A stretch of DNA of 50,418 nucleotides. Source: Clostridia bacterium (GTDB lineage: Bacteria > Bacillota > Clostridia > Oscillospirales > Acutalibacteraceae). The DNA lies in the NCBI GenBank assembly GCA_017942105.1, contig JAGAVE010000074.1, positions 1 to 50,418 of the forward strand. The letters run 5' to 3'. A program made the position numbers and the translations under genes. This document shows, piece after piece, positions 9,206 to 18,029 of this stretch (position 1 is the stretch's first letter; each line of letters starts with the position of its first letter). The notes beneath the pieces are model-generated. The model did not search any database. It was not told the DNA's origin and was given only the letters and a program-made list of their open reading frames with translations.

Positions 9206-12200
9206 TTATAGAGCAATATATTCTGCATTTTCAAAAGAATAAATCAGTGTACCCTTTACCTTCATTCCCGTACACTCAGAAAGTGCATATTCGTACATTT
9301 TAAGCTGACTTCTGTAGCGCTCGCAAAGCTCCTGCATTGTAACACCCCTGTCCGTTTTATAGTCAACGATGATAAGCTCACCGTTTTCAACAAACGCACA
9401 ATCAACATAGCCCTGAACAACAACTAGCTCATCATAAAGATTATGAGGCAATTCGGGATAAAGCTCACCGGCCTTTATACCTACAGTAACCTTCTTCTCT
9501 CTTAAAAGCTTTGAAGAATTTTTTATTCTTTTCGCAATATCACTTTCAAAGAATTTTTTCAGTTTTCCTCTTTCGAGAGCCTCAGCCTCAGCTTTTGTAA
9601 GGTGCCTTTCAGAAACCATACGGTCCGCCTGCTCATCAACATCGAACGGTGCACTATAATCAAAAAACTCCATAAACTTATGCGTCGCTGTACCTCTGGA
9701 TGCCGGGTTAAGGCCTGATTTGCTGAGAAACTGCGGCTTTCGGGTTGCAAAATACCGTGTGCTGAAATCCTGAGCATCAAGAGTTGACGGGCTGCTCTTT
9801 GCCGGCACATACGCCAGCTCAGAATAAGGATACTTATACTCCAGCCTTTCCCGTATCTCTTCAAGCAAAGCCTCGTCAGCCTTGATTTTTTCTTCAGCCT
9901 CAGCTATTTTATCAGGTTCACTGACAGAATTGATAACATTTACAAAAAGGCGTTGCGAGCAAGGTAAGGTTTTCATCTCATCGCATCCCGCCATAACACG
10001 AAGCTTTGATGCATCAGGATGACGAAGATAAGCCATAACAAGCCAATCTGCCATAGATGTTTTCTCCGTTACATCAAATGAATTTATCCTTTCCTTATCG
10101 TCATCTATACAAAGAGAGATATCCTCAAGCTTGCTCTCAATGTTATCGTAACGAGTCACGCAAATAAGCCTTTCCTTTGCTCTCGTCATCGCAACATAGA
10201 GCACGCGCATTTCTTCTGATACGGATGAATTTTTTTCAGCTATATTCAGAGCATAGCTTCCTGCCGTTTTATATGTACACATTTTTTCAGAATCACGGCG
10301 CACAAAACACACTCCGTAATCAGGATGATAAGCAGAAATGCTCGATCTGTTATCGTTTATAAACTTCGCATTAAGATCTGCAAGAATACAAACAGGGAAT
10401 TCCAAGCCCTTACTTTTATGTATCGTCATAATTTTAACGACATCTGCCGCCTCTGAGATATCCGATGCGCTTTCAAGGTCAGCTTTCTGACGCTGAACGG
10501 TATCAATAAAACGAACAAATCCTGAAAGCCCTCTTTTACCTGATTCTTCATATTTCAGCGCATAATCAAGGAGCATATTGAGATTAGCATTACGCTGAGA
10601 TCCGTTTTTCAGCGCCGATGCTATCGCCTTGAACCCCGTAACATCATAAAGCTCACGCAAAAATTCTGTACAGGAAAGAGTTGACGCAAGCATCCTGAGA
10701 TTATCAAGCTTTTGAATAAAATCAACACACTTTTTGTTGCCGTTTGCCGCAGCATTCAACACGCAATGATAAATCGGCTTTTTTCGTTCATCAACCCTCA
10801 TCGCGGCAAGCTCATCGGGCGTAAAGCCGTAAATCGGAGAAAGCATTACCGTAAGAAGAGGAATATCCTGAATGGGATTATCCGTAACCCTCATCAGGTT
10901 GATAACCGTACTCACCTCCGATGAAGCGAAAAATCCCGTTTTATTTGAAACATATGCAGGGATATTGTTGCGGGCAAGAACCTCAGCGTACAAATCAGCT
11001 TTTGACGATCCCGTTGACCTCATCAGAATACAAAAATCTTTATAGCTTGCCGGGCGGGTTCCGTTTTTATCGCTGACAGCCATACCCTCTTTTATAATCG
11101 AATTGATTGTTTCGGCAATATGCTGAGCTTCAATTTCACGGGTGATGTGCGTTCCGTCGTCAAACGAGCCGATTACATGAAGCTCCGCCTGAGGAAAGGA
11201 GCACTCTTCATAGCTCGCCGCCGCAACAAGAGACTCTTTTTCATCATATTCAAGTCCGCCTGCATCCTCTGACATAAGCTGATTGAAAACAAAATTTATA
11301 TTTTCAGTAACTCCCGCTCTGCTTCGGAAGTTTCTGTCAAGAGTTATCTTTGCAGGATAATTATCATCTATGTAATCTTCAAGAGCTTCTCTTCGTTTTA
11401 GAAAAATTTCGGGCATAGCCTGACGGAAACGATATATACTTTGCTTGACATCGCCAACCATAAACATATTGCCATCGTTCTTTGAAACGGCACTGAAAAG
11501 CGTACTCTGCAATTCATTAATATCCTGAAATTCATCGACTAAGATTTCATCAAATCTTTCGGAAAATTCTCTTGCAAGATCAGTTTTTACGGCATTTCCG
11601 TTTTCGTCGAACGAAACGAGAAGCTTCAATGCAAGATGAGTAATATCTGAAAAATCAACACTATTGATTTTCTTCTTTTCCTCCCAAAGAATTTCATCGT
11701 AACGCCTGACCAGTCCGATTAGTTTTTCGACGATCGGTTTAAAATACCTCATATCATCCTTATGCTCATTTTCGGTTACGCAAAAAAACGGCAACAGTTT
11801 TTTTGAAAGCTGTTCGGAGATATTCTTTTTCTGTTTTTTGATAAACTCAGCCTCAGGCGAATCATATCCCCTCGGCAGCCTTCCGAGCGACGGAAATTTA
11901 AGCGAATACAAAGCTTCTCTGAGCGAATCCCACTCTCTTTTTTCCGCAAGCTGTCCGAGTTCACCAACCTGACTTGCCATATCACGAACGCAGGCGCCGT
12001 ACTTTTCGTTGACGATTTCATCTCGCTCGAGACAAGCCGTCATATTCGAAATCAAAGACCCGCATTTCACCATAACATCAGCGGCATACTTTAGAATAAT
12101 CCTGCCCCACGGGCTTTCACTCAATGGTTCATTGTTGCGGTACGGCAAAGCAAATGAATCAATACACATTTCCGGCCTTGCAAACGCTTTCGAATGATTA

Positions 12201-12733
12201 TGCAAGGTTTTGATAAGCCCTGCAAGCAACGAATCATCCGTTCCCTTAACAAGAATGTTGATAAGCTCGCAAAATTCGGGAGAGTTTTCCGCATAAAACT
12301 CATCGAGCGTTTTGTTTACCGCATCATTTTTGAGAAGTTCAAGCTGAACACCCTCAATGAGCTTATAATCAGGAGAGATTTCAAGCTCGTGAAAATTCGA
12401 CCTGACAATATCATTACAGAAGCTGTCTATCGTACTGATTTTTGCAAAAGGAAGCAGCATTAGCTGGCGTTTAAGATGCTCATCCGAAGGATTTTTACGA
12501 AGCTCATCGCTGATAGCTTTAAATATCCTCTCTCTCATCTGCTGAGTTGCCGCGCGCGTAAAGGTAACGATAAGAAGCTTATCTGCCGTACACGGCTTTT
12601 CCTTGTCCATAAGACGGCGTATTACTCTTTCGACCAGAACCGCCGTCTTACCTGAGCCTGCGGCGGCCGAAACGAGGATTGTTCCGTTCCGCGAATCTAT
12701 TGCTTTTTTCTGTTCAGGCGTCCATTCAGGCAT
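9206..12733 (-). CDS. addA: ATP-dependent helicase/nuclease subunit AddA
   Basis: AddA is the helicase-nuclease subunit of AddAB, which resects double-strand breaks up to Chi sites for RecA loading. It has 1175 residues. UvrD-type motifs run in order: SAAAGSGKTAVL (Walker A, about residue 22), VDEFQDIN, FMVGDVKQSIYRFR, IMTIHKSKGLEFP, and VAMTRAKERL. The C-terminal RecB-like nuclease domain has GTATHKFMEF and the catalytic IIVDYKTDRG. Two ATGs in tandem (12736 and 12733) lie inside the end of addB, eight bases overlapping; the second is better spaced from GGAGG. The overlap implies coupled translation of the two subunits. Confidence 0.96.
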   Translation of the reverse strand: MPEWTPEQKKAIDSRNGTILVSAAAGSGKTAVLVERVIRRLMDKEKPCTADKLLIVTFTRAATQQMRERIFKAISDELRKNPSDEHLKRQLMLLPFAKISTIDSFCNDIVRSNFHELEISPDYKLIEGVQLELLKNDAVNKTLDEFYAENSPEFCELINILVKGTDDSLLAGLIKTLHNHSKAFARPEMCIDSFALPYRNNEPLSESPWGRIILKYAADVMVKCGSLISNMTACLERDEIVNEKYGACVRDMASQVGELGQLAEKREWDSLREALYSLKFPSLGRLPRGYDSPEAEFIKKQKKNISEQLSKKLLPFFCVTENEHKDDMRYFKPIVEKLIGLVRRYDEILWEEKKKINSVDFSDITHLALKLLVSFDENGNAVKTDLAREFSERFDEILVDEFQDINELQSTLFSAVSKNDGNMFMVGDVKQSIYRFRQAMPEIFLKRREALEDYIDDNYPAKITLDRNFRSRAGVTENINFVFNQLMSEDAGGLEYDEKESLVAAASYEECSFPQAELHVIGSFDDGTHITREIEAQHIAETINSIIKEGMAVSDKNGTRPASYKDFCILMRSTGSSKADLYAEVLARNNIPAYVSNKTGFFASSEVSTVINLMRVTDNPIQDIPLLTVMLSPIYGFTPDELAAMRVDERKKPIYHCVLNAAANGNKKCVDFIQKLDNLRMLASTLSCTEFLRELYDVTGFKAIASALKNGSQRNANLNMLLDYALKYEESGKRGLSGFVRFIDTVQRQKADLESASDISEAADVVKIMTIHKSKGLEFPVCILADLNAKFINDNRSSISAYHPDYGVCFVRRDSEKMCTYKTAGSYALNIAEKNSSVSEEMRVLYVAMTRAKERLICVTRYDNIESKLEDISLCIDDDKERINSFDVTEKTSMADWLVMAYLRHPDASKLRVMAGCDEMKTLPCSQRLFVNVINSVSEPDKIAEAEEKIKADEALLEEIRERLEYKYPYSELAYVPAKSSPSTLDAQDFSTRYFATRKPQFLSKSGLNPASRGTATHKFMEFFDYSAPFDVDEQADRMVSERHLTKAEAEALERGKLKKFFESDIAKRIKNSSKLLREKKVTVGIKAGELYPELPHNLYDELVVVQGYVDCAFVENGELIIVDYKTDRGVTMQELCERYRSQLKMYEYALSECTGMKVKGTLIYSFENAEYIAL

Positions 12734-15700
12734 CATCCTCACCTCCAAGCTCAGCAAGACTTTCCTCATGCTTTAATTTATCGATTTCATTTTTCTTTGT
12801 ATCGTCATCAAGACCGCAAACTTCCTTATAATCGCAATATTGGCAAACATCGTTATACGGGCTTGCCGTTGACTTTGAATAAGACGGGCGGACACAAATC
12901 TCACCGTTATGAAGGCTGAGTGCCATATCTTCGAGAATTTTTTCCACCTTTTTCATAAGCAGACCCATTTGCTTAAGAGAAATAAGTGTACCCGAATTTT
13001 CTCCGTCTTTCTTCACATAAGCAGGGACAATATTACCAGAAAGTCGGCTGTCCATAGCGTAAATGACACGGCTGTCATCAAGAATCATTCCGCTCATTTT
13101 GGCACTTTTCTGCTTTTCAGCTTTGATATCGACTTCATCCTCATCGCGCCCGGCATTTACAAAAGGTGCATTTACGGGCATATATAAAACACCTGCGGGC
13201 TTTATATTTTTATAATCCCTGAATCCGCTTCGCCATATAGCAAAGAGGTAAATCAACATCTGCATATTAAGTCCGCTGAAAACCTCATTAAGATCAAACT
13301 TTTTACCGCCCGACTTATAATCAACAACTCTCACGAAGGATTCATCCCCCTGAGTCATAACATCAACTCTGTCTATCGAACCTTTTATTTTAAGTATTCC
13401 TCCGTCGCTGAGAGGGATTTCATAAGCGGGAATTTCAGCATCATTGTCTATTTTCAATTCAAATGCAACAGGCTCAAATTCACTTACCGAAAACTCCTCG
13501 ACAAGCCTGTCCACGACCTCACAGATAACAAACCCGAGCCGACGGTAAAGATACACGAATCTTTCGCCCATATTCTCTCCCGGAACGAGAAATTCATTAA
13601 AATAATCTTCAAGCATATCGACAACGCATTTGTCTCTCTGCTCCTTAGACATAGCGCAAATGCCTTCGCTTCCGTATATCGATATCAGATTTTCAAGTAT
13701 ATAATGAATTGCCGTTCCCTTCTGCATAGGGTCAAGCTCCGCAACCTTTCGCGGCTTCGCATTCAGACCGTATTTACAAAAATACTGAAACGGACATTTA
13801 TGAAAAACCTCTACCCTGGAAGCGGACATATACATATTCATCCCAAAAAGCTTCTTCGCTATATTCTTATCTTCTATTATAAAATCCTCTTTTTTCACTG
13901 CCCTTTTCAAGGATGAAAGCCTATCCTTATAATCATCTCTTGAAGAAAAATATTTTTCAAGAGTTTTTTTCATAACGCCGCCTTTAGGAGTAAGCTTAGC
14001 CATAAGCTCAAAAGCCGAAGCGTCACCCTCAACAAAGTCGATTTCAGGAGTAACAACCGTATCAACAAAAGTTACTTTCGGAAAAATTCGCATAATCTGC
14101 GTAACGAGCTCAGACTGAGAGAGCTGAGCACCCGTAACATCTTTTCTTGAAAAAGTTACAAAAAGCTTGTCTGACGGACTGCAAAGAGTGTTATAAGCAA
14201 TAAAACGCTCTTCCATCATCTTTTCTTCAAAGTTATCGTCCATTTTAAGCTCTAACTCAGAAAGAATTTTGCGGTCATCATCCGAAAGAATTCCATTCGC
14301 CGCAGGTATCATAGGAAACAATCCATCATTAACTCCGACGGCAAAAACCACCTTCGGAGCAGTCGTCTTAACCCTATCCGCACTGCCGATTACTATTTCA
14401 TCAATTCCCTGAGGCACATTGCCTATTGAATACATTGAGACAACAAGACTGAGGAGTTCGCTGAATCTCTTCGGCTGAAGCGTAACCTCTTCAAGTGAGG
14501 ATGCAATTCTGTCAAGAATCTCTATAACGACATCCCAGATTCTTTCCTGCTCATTCGCAAGGTCCGTCTCGCCCTTTTCATAAAGCTGTTGAGCAAGGCA
14601 CTTGAGGTTTTCAGGTACATTCATTCTTACAAACAGATTGTAAACAGCTTCGGCGGCTGAAAGACCGTTGCAAGCTTTGAGCGCAAGCCTCAGCCTTTGC
14701 AGCTCTTCAACAGCAGCTTTTCTTGAAAGATTAATTTTATCCAGCTTGACAAAATCTTTTTCGAGCATCTTTTCGCCGAGACCTTCGGGATGCGCCGTCC
14801 ATTCCTCCAGCCACTTATTTCCGTTTATCTGCCACATAAGGGCGTAGTTTTCAAGCTCTGAAATTTCTTCGACAGAAAGGTTAGTGAGACCTGTTTTGAG
14901 CAGGCGCATAACACTGTCGCAAGAGAAACCGTTGACAGCAATATCAACAGCACTGAGCAGAAATTCAACGAGAGGTTGAGTTGCGATAGGCTGGCGTCTG
15001 TCATCAAAAACAGGAACTCCGTTCTTCTTAAGCGCCGCGCGAAGCTGACGGGTATAATTATTCTCACTTCGGCTGATAATCGCAATATCCCTGCACCTCA
15101 GGCCTTCAGTTCTGATAAGCTTTTTGACCGTATGAGCTACGAAATCGCACTCGCTCTCAAAATCCTCAGCGGAGCAGATAGTAATATTTTTTGTCTGCTC
15201 ATTATAGGGCTCATATTCATCCTCAAAAAGACTCTTTTCAAGAGCAGACAGTTCAGGATTGGTATATCTTTTTTCAACAAAATCATCTGCAAGTTCAAAC
15301 GGTGCGACCGCGACATCAGCTTCATTCGCAAGCCTCAAAATCTTACGCAGAGTCCTTTTGGTATGAGCAAAAGACGAAAAATCATTGCCTCCGGAATCTC
15401 TATCCACGCAAAGAGTTATATACACTTCCTCAGACTGCACAATGATACGCTTCATAACATTCAACTGCTGGCTCGTAAAGCCGCGGAATCCGTCAAAGAA
15501 AACCGTCTTACCCTTAAACTCCTTGTATTCATCGGCAACATCACAAAGAGCATCAAGAGCACATTCTTCGTCAAAATAGCTCCTTTCAACAATAGATGTA
15601 TATGCCTCCATAATCAAAGAAAGCTCATCAACCTTTGATTTAAGAATCCCGTTTTCAAGTTTAAGCGATGCGTCTCTGAGCATCTGTGCAGAGACCGAGC

Positions 15701-16085
15701 ACTGTCTGAGTTCCTTAACTGTTTTAACCATTCCCGTTATAACGGCGGCAGAGTACCTATGCTTTCCGTAGATATTCAGCGAATCTTTTACGCCCTCCAG
15801 CGCAAGGCTCATCATAAGAGCTCTCGTACTGTCGTCAAGACGAGGTTGGGAGTTCAGCCCGTATTTTTTCAAAAGCTTTTCCGCAAGGAAAGAGAAGCTC
15901 TGCACCTCGACCTTGTCCGCACCTTGCGGGCCGAGCATTTCGAGCATCATTTTTTCCGTTTTAAAAGAATACTGCTCCGGGACGATAAGCATTACACTTT
16001 CATCCTTATTGACCATAGATTTAATTTTCTCATAAATCCTCGTTGTTTTACCGCCTGAAATGCGTCCCGTTATAAGTCTGAGCAT
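12726..16085 (-). CDS. addB: ATP-dependent helicase/nuclease subunit AddB
   Basis: AddB is the partner of AddA. It has 1119 residues, and its N-terminal P-loop (GRISGGKTTR, residues 7-16) matches AddB of Firmicutes. The C-terminal nuclease domain shows VVDYKSGGKKF. The four cysteines of the iron-sulfur staple are visible, one in CPFQYFCKYGL before the nuclease motif and three in CQYCDYKEVCG near the end. In characterised AddB this subunit recognises Chi. The gene starts at 16085 after a GGAGG box and has its own promoter (16116-16144), back to back with that of the GH29 gene. Confidence 0.95.
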   Translation of the reverse strand: MLRLITGRISGGKTTRIYEKIKSMVNKDESVMLIVPEQYSFKTEKMMLEMLGPQGADKVEVQSFSFLAEKLLKKYGLNSQPRLDDSTRALMMSLALEGVKDSLNIYGKHRYSAAVITGMVKTVKELRQCSVSAQMLRDASLKLENGILKSKVDELSLIMEAYTSIVERSYFDEECALDALCDVADEYKEFKGKTVFFDGFRGFTSQQLNVMKRIIVQSEEVYITLCVDRDSGGNDFSSFAHTKRTLRKILRLANEADVAVAPFELADDFVEKRYTNPELSALEKSLFEDEYEPYNEQTKNITICSAEDFESECDFVAHTVKKLIRTEGLRCRDIAIISRSENNYTRQLRAALKKNGVPVFDDRRQPIATQPLVEFLLSAVDIAVNGFSCDSVMRLLKTGLTNLSVEEISELENYALMWQINGNKWLEEWTAHPEGLGEKMLEKDFVKLDKINLSRKAAVEELQRLRLALKACNGLSAAEAVYNLFVRMNVPENLKCLAQQLYEKGETDLANEQERIWDVVIEILDRIASSLEEVTLQPKRFSELLSLVVSMYSIGNVPQGIDEIVIGSADRVKTTAPKVVFAVGVNDGLFPMIPAANGILSDDDRKILSELELKMDDNFEEKMMEERFIAYNTLCSPSDKLFVTFSRKDVTGAQLSQSELVTQIMRIFPKVTFVDTVVTPEIDFVEGDASAFELMAKLTPKGGVMKKTLEKYFSSRDDYKDRLSSLKRAVKKEDFIIEDKNIAKKLFGMNMYMSASRVEVFHKCPFQYFCKYGLNAKPRKVAELDPMQKGTAIHYILENLISIYGSEGICAMSKEQRDKCVVDMLEDYFNEFLVPGENMGERFVYLYRRLGFVICEVVDRLVEEFSVSEFEPVAFELKIDNDAEIPAYEIPLSDGGILKIKGSIDRVDVMTQGDESFVRVVDYKSGGKKFDLNEVFSGLNMQMLIYLFAIWRSGFRDYKNIKPAGVLYMPVNAPFVNAGRDEDEVDIKAEKQKSAKMSGMILDDSRVIYAMDSRLSGNIVPAYVKKDGENSGTLISLKQMGLLMKKVEKILEDMALSLHNGEICVRPSYSKSTASPYNDVCQYCDYKEVCGLDDDTKKNEIDKLKHEESLAELGGEDDA

Positions 16086-16115
16086 AAAATCCTCCGAAGC
16101 TGAATTTATGATTAA

Positions 16116-16144
16116 AGTATACTATAAAAATACCCGTTTTGCAA
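16116..16144 (-). promoter_or_regulatory. Promoter of addBA
   Basis: On the minus strand TTGCAA (16144-16139), a 17-base spacer and TATACT (16121-16116) precede addB by about 30 bases. Confidence 0.65.
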
Positions 16145-16154
16145 CAAGTGCATA

Positions 16155-16183
16155 TTGCAATTGAGTACGAATAATGGTACAAT
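16155..16183 (+). promoter_or_regulatory. Promoter of the GH29 gene
   Basis: TTGCAA (16155-16160), a 17-base spacer and TACAAT (16178-16183). Its -35 is ten bases from the -35 of addB, pointing the other way. Confidence 0.6.
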
Positions 16184-16217
16184 AACTGTACTTTACTATC
16201 TTTTGGGAGTTATCGTC

Positions 16218-17570
16218 ATGGCAGTTAAAAGCTACATAAAAAAAGCTAACGCAGTCGTTCCTTCGAAGGCACAGCTCGATTTTATGGATACAGAGTTCAT
16301 AGCCTTCATCCATTACGGAATGAACACTTTTACAAATAACGAGTGGGGTTCGGGACGCGAGCCTGAAAAATATTTCAAGCCGGCTGATTTTTCAGCAAAG
16401 CAGTGGGTAAAGGGTATTAAGTCTGCAGGAATGAGAGGACTTGTTCTAACCTGTAAATTCTCAGACGGTTTCTGCCTTTGGCCGAGCTCATATACTGAGC
16501 ACAGCGTAAAGAATTCACCCTGGCGCGACGGTGAAGGAGATATGGTCAAGGAGCTGAGCGAGGAATGCAGAAAAGAGGGCATTAAGTTCGGCATCTATAT
16601 CTCCCCTTACGATATGTTTGAACCGACTTTCGGAACAGAAAAATACAACGATTTTTTTGTCGCCCAGCTCACTGAGCTTTGCACAAACTACGGCGATATT
16701 TTCTGCGTATGGTTTGAACGCGACGAAAGCGGAAAGCAGAAATATGATTGGGACAGATATTACAAAACTATCCGCGAGCTTCAGCCTGACGCAATGATAT
16801 GCAACTGCGGACCAGATATCCGTTGGTGCGGAAATCATTCGGGAATCGGAAGAGCAAGCGAATGGAGCGTTGTCCCCAAGGAGCTTATAAACGACGCTCC
16901 TGCGGCCTTACTTGTTCAGCCTGACCTCGGCAGCCGCAAAAAAATCAAAAAAGCAAAAGAGCTTGTGTGGTATCCCGCGATTATGGATATGAAGATGCGT
17001 CCGGGTTGGTTTTTCCACGACCACGAAACACCAAATCTGAAGGTTCTGTCAACCGCAGTTATGAGCTATTTCAAATCCGTCGGAAACAACGGGACATTCA
17101 TCCTCAATGTCTCCCCTTCTCACAGTGGCCGCATTGACAAGCGCGACCTTGAGCAGCTTATCACTCTCGGCGCTCAACTCGAGCTTGAATTCAAGCAGAA
17201 CTTCACTGAAGGCGCCGAATTCAAGGCAAATGTCTGCAGTGACGAGCTTCACTCAGAAAAATTCATTAATTCCGGCAAATCATATTTTAAATCTTCCCCG
17301 AACAGCAGAAAAACGGTAATCACTGTTGATATGAAAGAGGTTCATTCGATTGACAAAATCGTTCTTGCCGAAAACATCGCAACAGGTCAGCAGATTGAAA
17401 AGTTTTCTCTTTATTATTACTACAACAAGCGTTGGCACAAAATTTTCAAAGGTACGACAATCGGAAGAAAAAAAATATGCCTTGTTCATCCTATGGAAGC
17501 GAGAAGAATTAAACTCGTAATTGAAAAAACCAGAGAATTTGCTACAATTTCTGAATTTAAAGTTTATTAA
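16218..17570 (+). CDS. GH29 alpha-L-fucosidase-like protein
   Basis: The protein of 450 residues matches family GH29, which releases alpha-linked L-fucose by a retaining mechanism. Typical parts are FIHYGMNTF with EWGSG, the region GMRGLVLTCKFSDGFCLWPS, and KFGIYISPYDM; a beta-sandwich follows in the last 120 residues. There is no signal peptide, so action on imported oligosaccharides is likely. The stretch where most GH29 enzymes carry the nucleophile aspartate (W-F-D-G) reads CVWFERDES here, with glutamate in that place, so activity or specificity may differ. The start at 16218 follows GGGAG. A promoter and an 11-pair terminator make it a single-gene unit. Confidence 0.82.
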   Translation: MAVKSYIKKANAVVPSKAQLDFMDTEFIAFIHYGMNTFTNNEWGSGREPEKYFKPADFSAKQWVKGIKSAGMRGLVLTCKFSDGFCLWPSSYTEHSVKNSPWRDGEGDMVKELSEECRKEGIKFGIYISPYDMFEPTFGTEKYNDFFVAQLTELCTNYGDIFCVWFERDESGKQKYDWDRYYKTIRELQPDAMICNCGPDIRWCGNHSGIGRASEWSVVPKELINDAPAALLVQPDLGSRKKIKKAKELVWYPAIMDMKMRPGWFFHDHETPNLKVLSTAVMSYFKSVGNNGTFILNVSPSHSGRIDKRDLEQLITLGAQLELEFKQNFTEGAEFKANVCSDELHSEKFINSGKSYFKSSPNSRKTVITVDMKEVHSIDKIVLAENIATGQQIEKFSLYYYYNKRWHKIFKGTTIGRKKICLVHPMEARRIKLVIEKTREFATISEFKVY

Positions 17571-17583
17571 TTATCAAAAATCA

Positions 17584-17622
17584 ACAGTCTTCGCCTAAAA
17601 AAGCGAAGACTGTTTTATTTTT
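17584..17622 (+). terminator. Terminator of the GH29 gene
   Basis: An 11-pair perfect stem, ACAGTCTTCGC (17584-17594) with GCGAAGACTGT (17603-17613), is followed by TTTATTTTTG. Confidence 0.9.
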
Positions 17623-17623
17623 G

Positions 17624-17716
17624 TTCGTTATTATTAACAATAAATAACCATATAACTAACTTATTTTATTGATATTATTCACATCATTTAACACCTTATT
17701 TCGTTATTATTTACAA
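17624..17716 (+). repeat. Direct repeat pair upstream of the small ORF
   Basis: Two 17-base copies, TTCGTTATTATT-A/T-ACAA, lie at 17624-17640 and 17700-17716 with one mismatch, 76 bases apart. The second ends 30 bases before the -35 of the promoter at 17746. The stretch between is very AT-rich. They could be activator sites or an UP-like region; no protein partner can be named. Confidence 0.45.
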
Positions 17717-17745
17717 ACAATTAATATTTTCTTTGTGCAAAACGC

Positions 17746-17774
17746 TTGACAAGCAGATTTATTGGTGCTATAAT
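17746..17774 (+). promoter_or_regulatory. Perfect consensus promoter of the 43-residue ORF
   Basis: TTGACA (17746-17751), a 17-base spacer and TATAAT (17769-17774) match the SigA consensus at every position. A hairpin CGGTAA/TTACCG (17782-17798) lies at the predicted 5' end of the transcript and may protect it from decay. Confidence 0.85.
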
Positions 17775-17821
17775 AAGGCCACGGTAAGAAAATTACCGAA
17801 TTAAAGAAAGGAATGAATTAT

Positions 17822-17953
17822 ATGTCACAGGAAAAAATGTATTATGAGGCTGAAGAAGCAATACTCAGCGAAATCGCGAAAGAAAAGTCTCTCTTTTCAT
17901 TCCGCACATTTATCAGACTTATCACAGCTAACTCAATCGCAAGAAAGTTCTGA
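17822..17953 (+). CDS. Small protein of 43 residues, unknown function
   Basis: I do not recognise this protein. The ORF starts with MSQEKMYYEAEEAIL and ends ITANSIARKF; the first half is acidic and probably helical, the second half basic and amphipathic. Support for a real gene is unusually strong for its size: a perfect consensus promoter, a hairpin at the 5' end of the mRNA, a ribosome binding site (AAAGGA) at good distance, and a ten-pair terminator 33 bases after the stop. It stands alone between the GH29 gene and the ceramidase-like gene. The alternative is a highly expressed regulatory RNA of about 230 bases that happens to contain the frame. Confidence 0.65.
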   Translation: MSQEKMYYEAEEAILSEIAKEKSLFSFRTFIRLITANSIARKF

Positions 17954-17985
17954 TAAACGGCCTTTCGGCCCTCATAATAAAAATC

Positions 17986-18017
17986 AGGGATTGTCAAAAC
18001 GACAATCCCTTAATTTT
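17986..18017. terminator. Bidirectional terminator
   Basis: The stem AGGGATTGTC (17986-17995) with GACAATCCCT (18001-18010) is followed by TAATTTTTTA on the plus strand and by GATTTTTATT on the minus strand. It serves the small ORF and the converging ceramidase-like gene. Confidence 0.88.
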
Positions 18018-18029
18018 TTATATCAATAT

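Noticed and set aside
14976-15638. Plus-strand ORF of 220 residues opposite addB
   Set aside because: The addB frame is unbroken and conserved here; the opposite frame has no recognisable motif.
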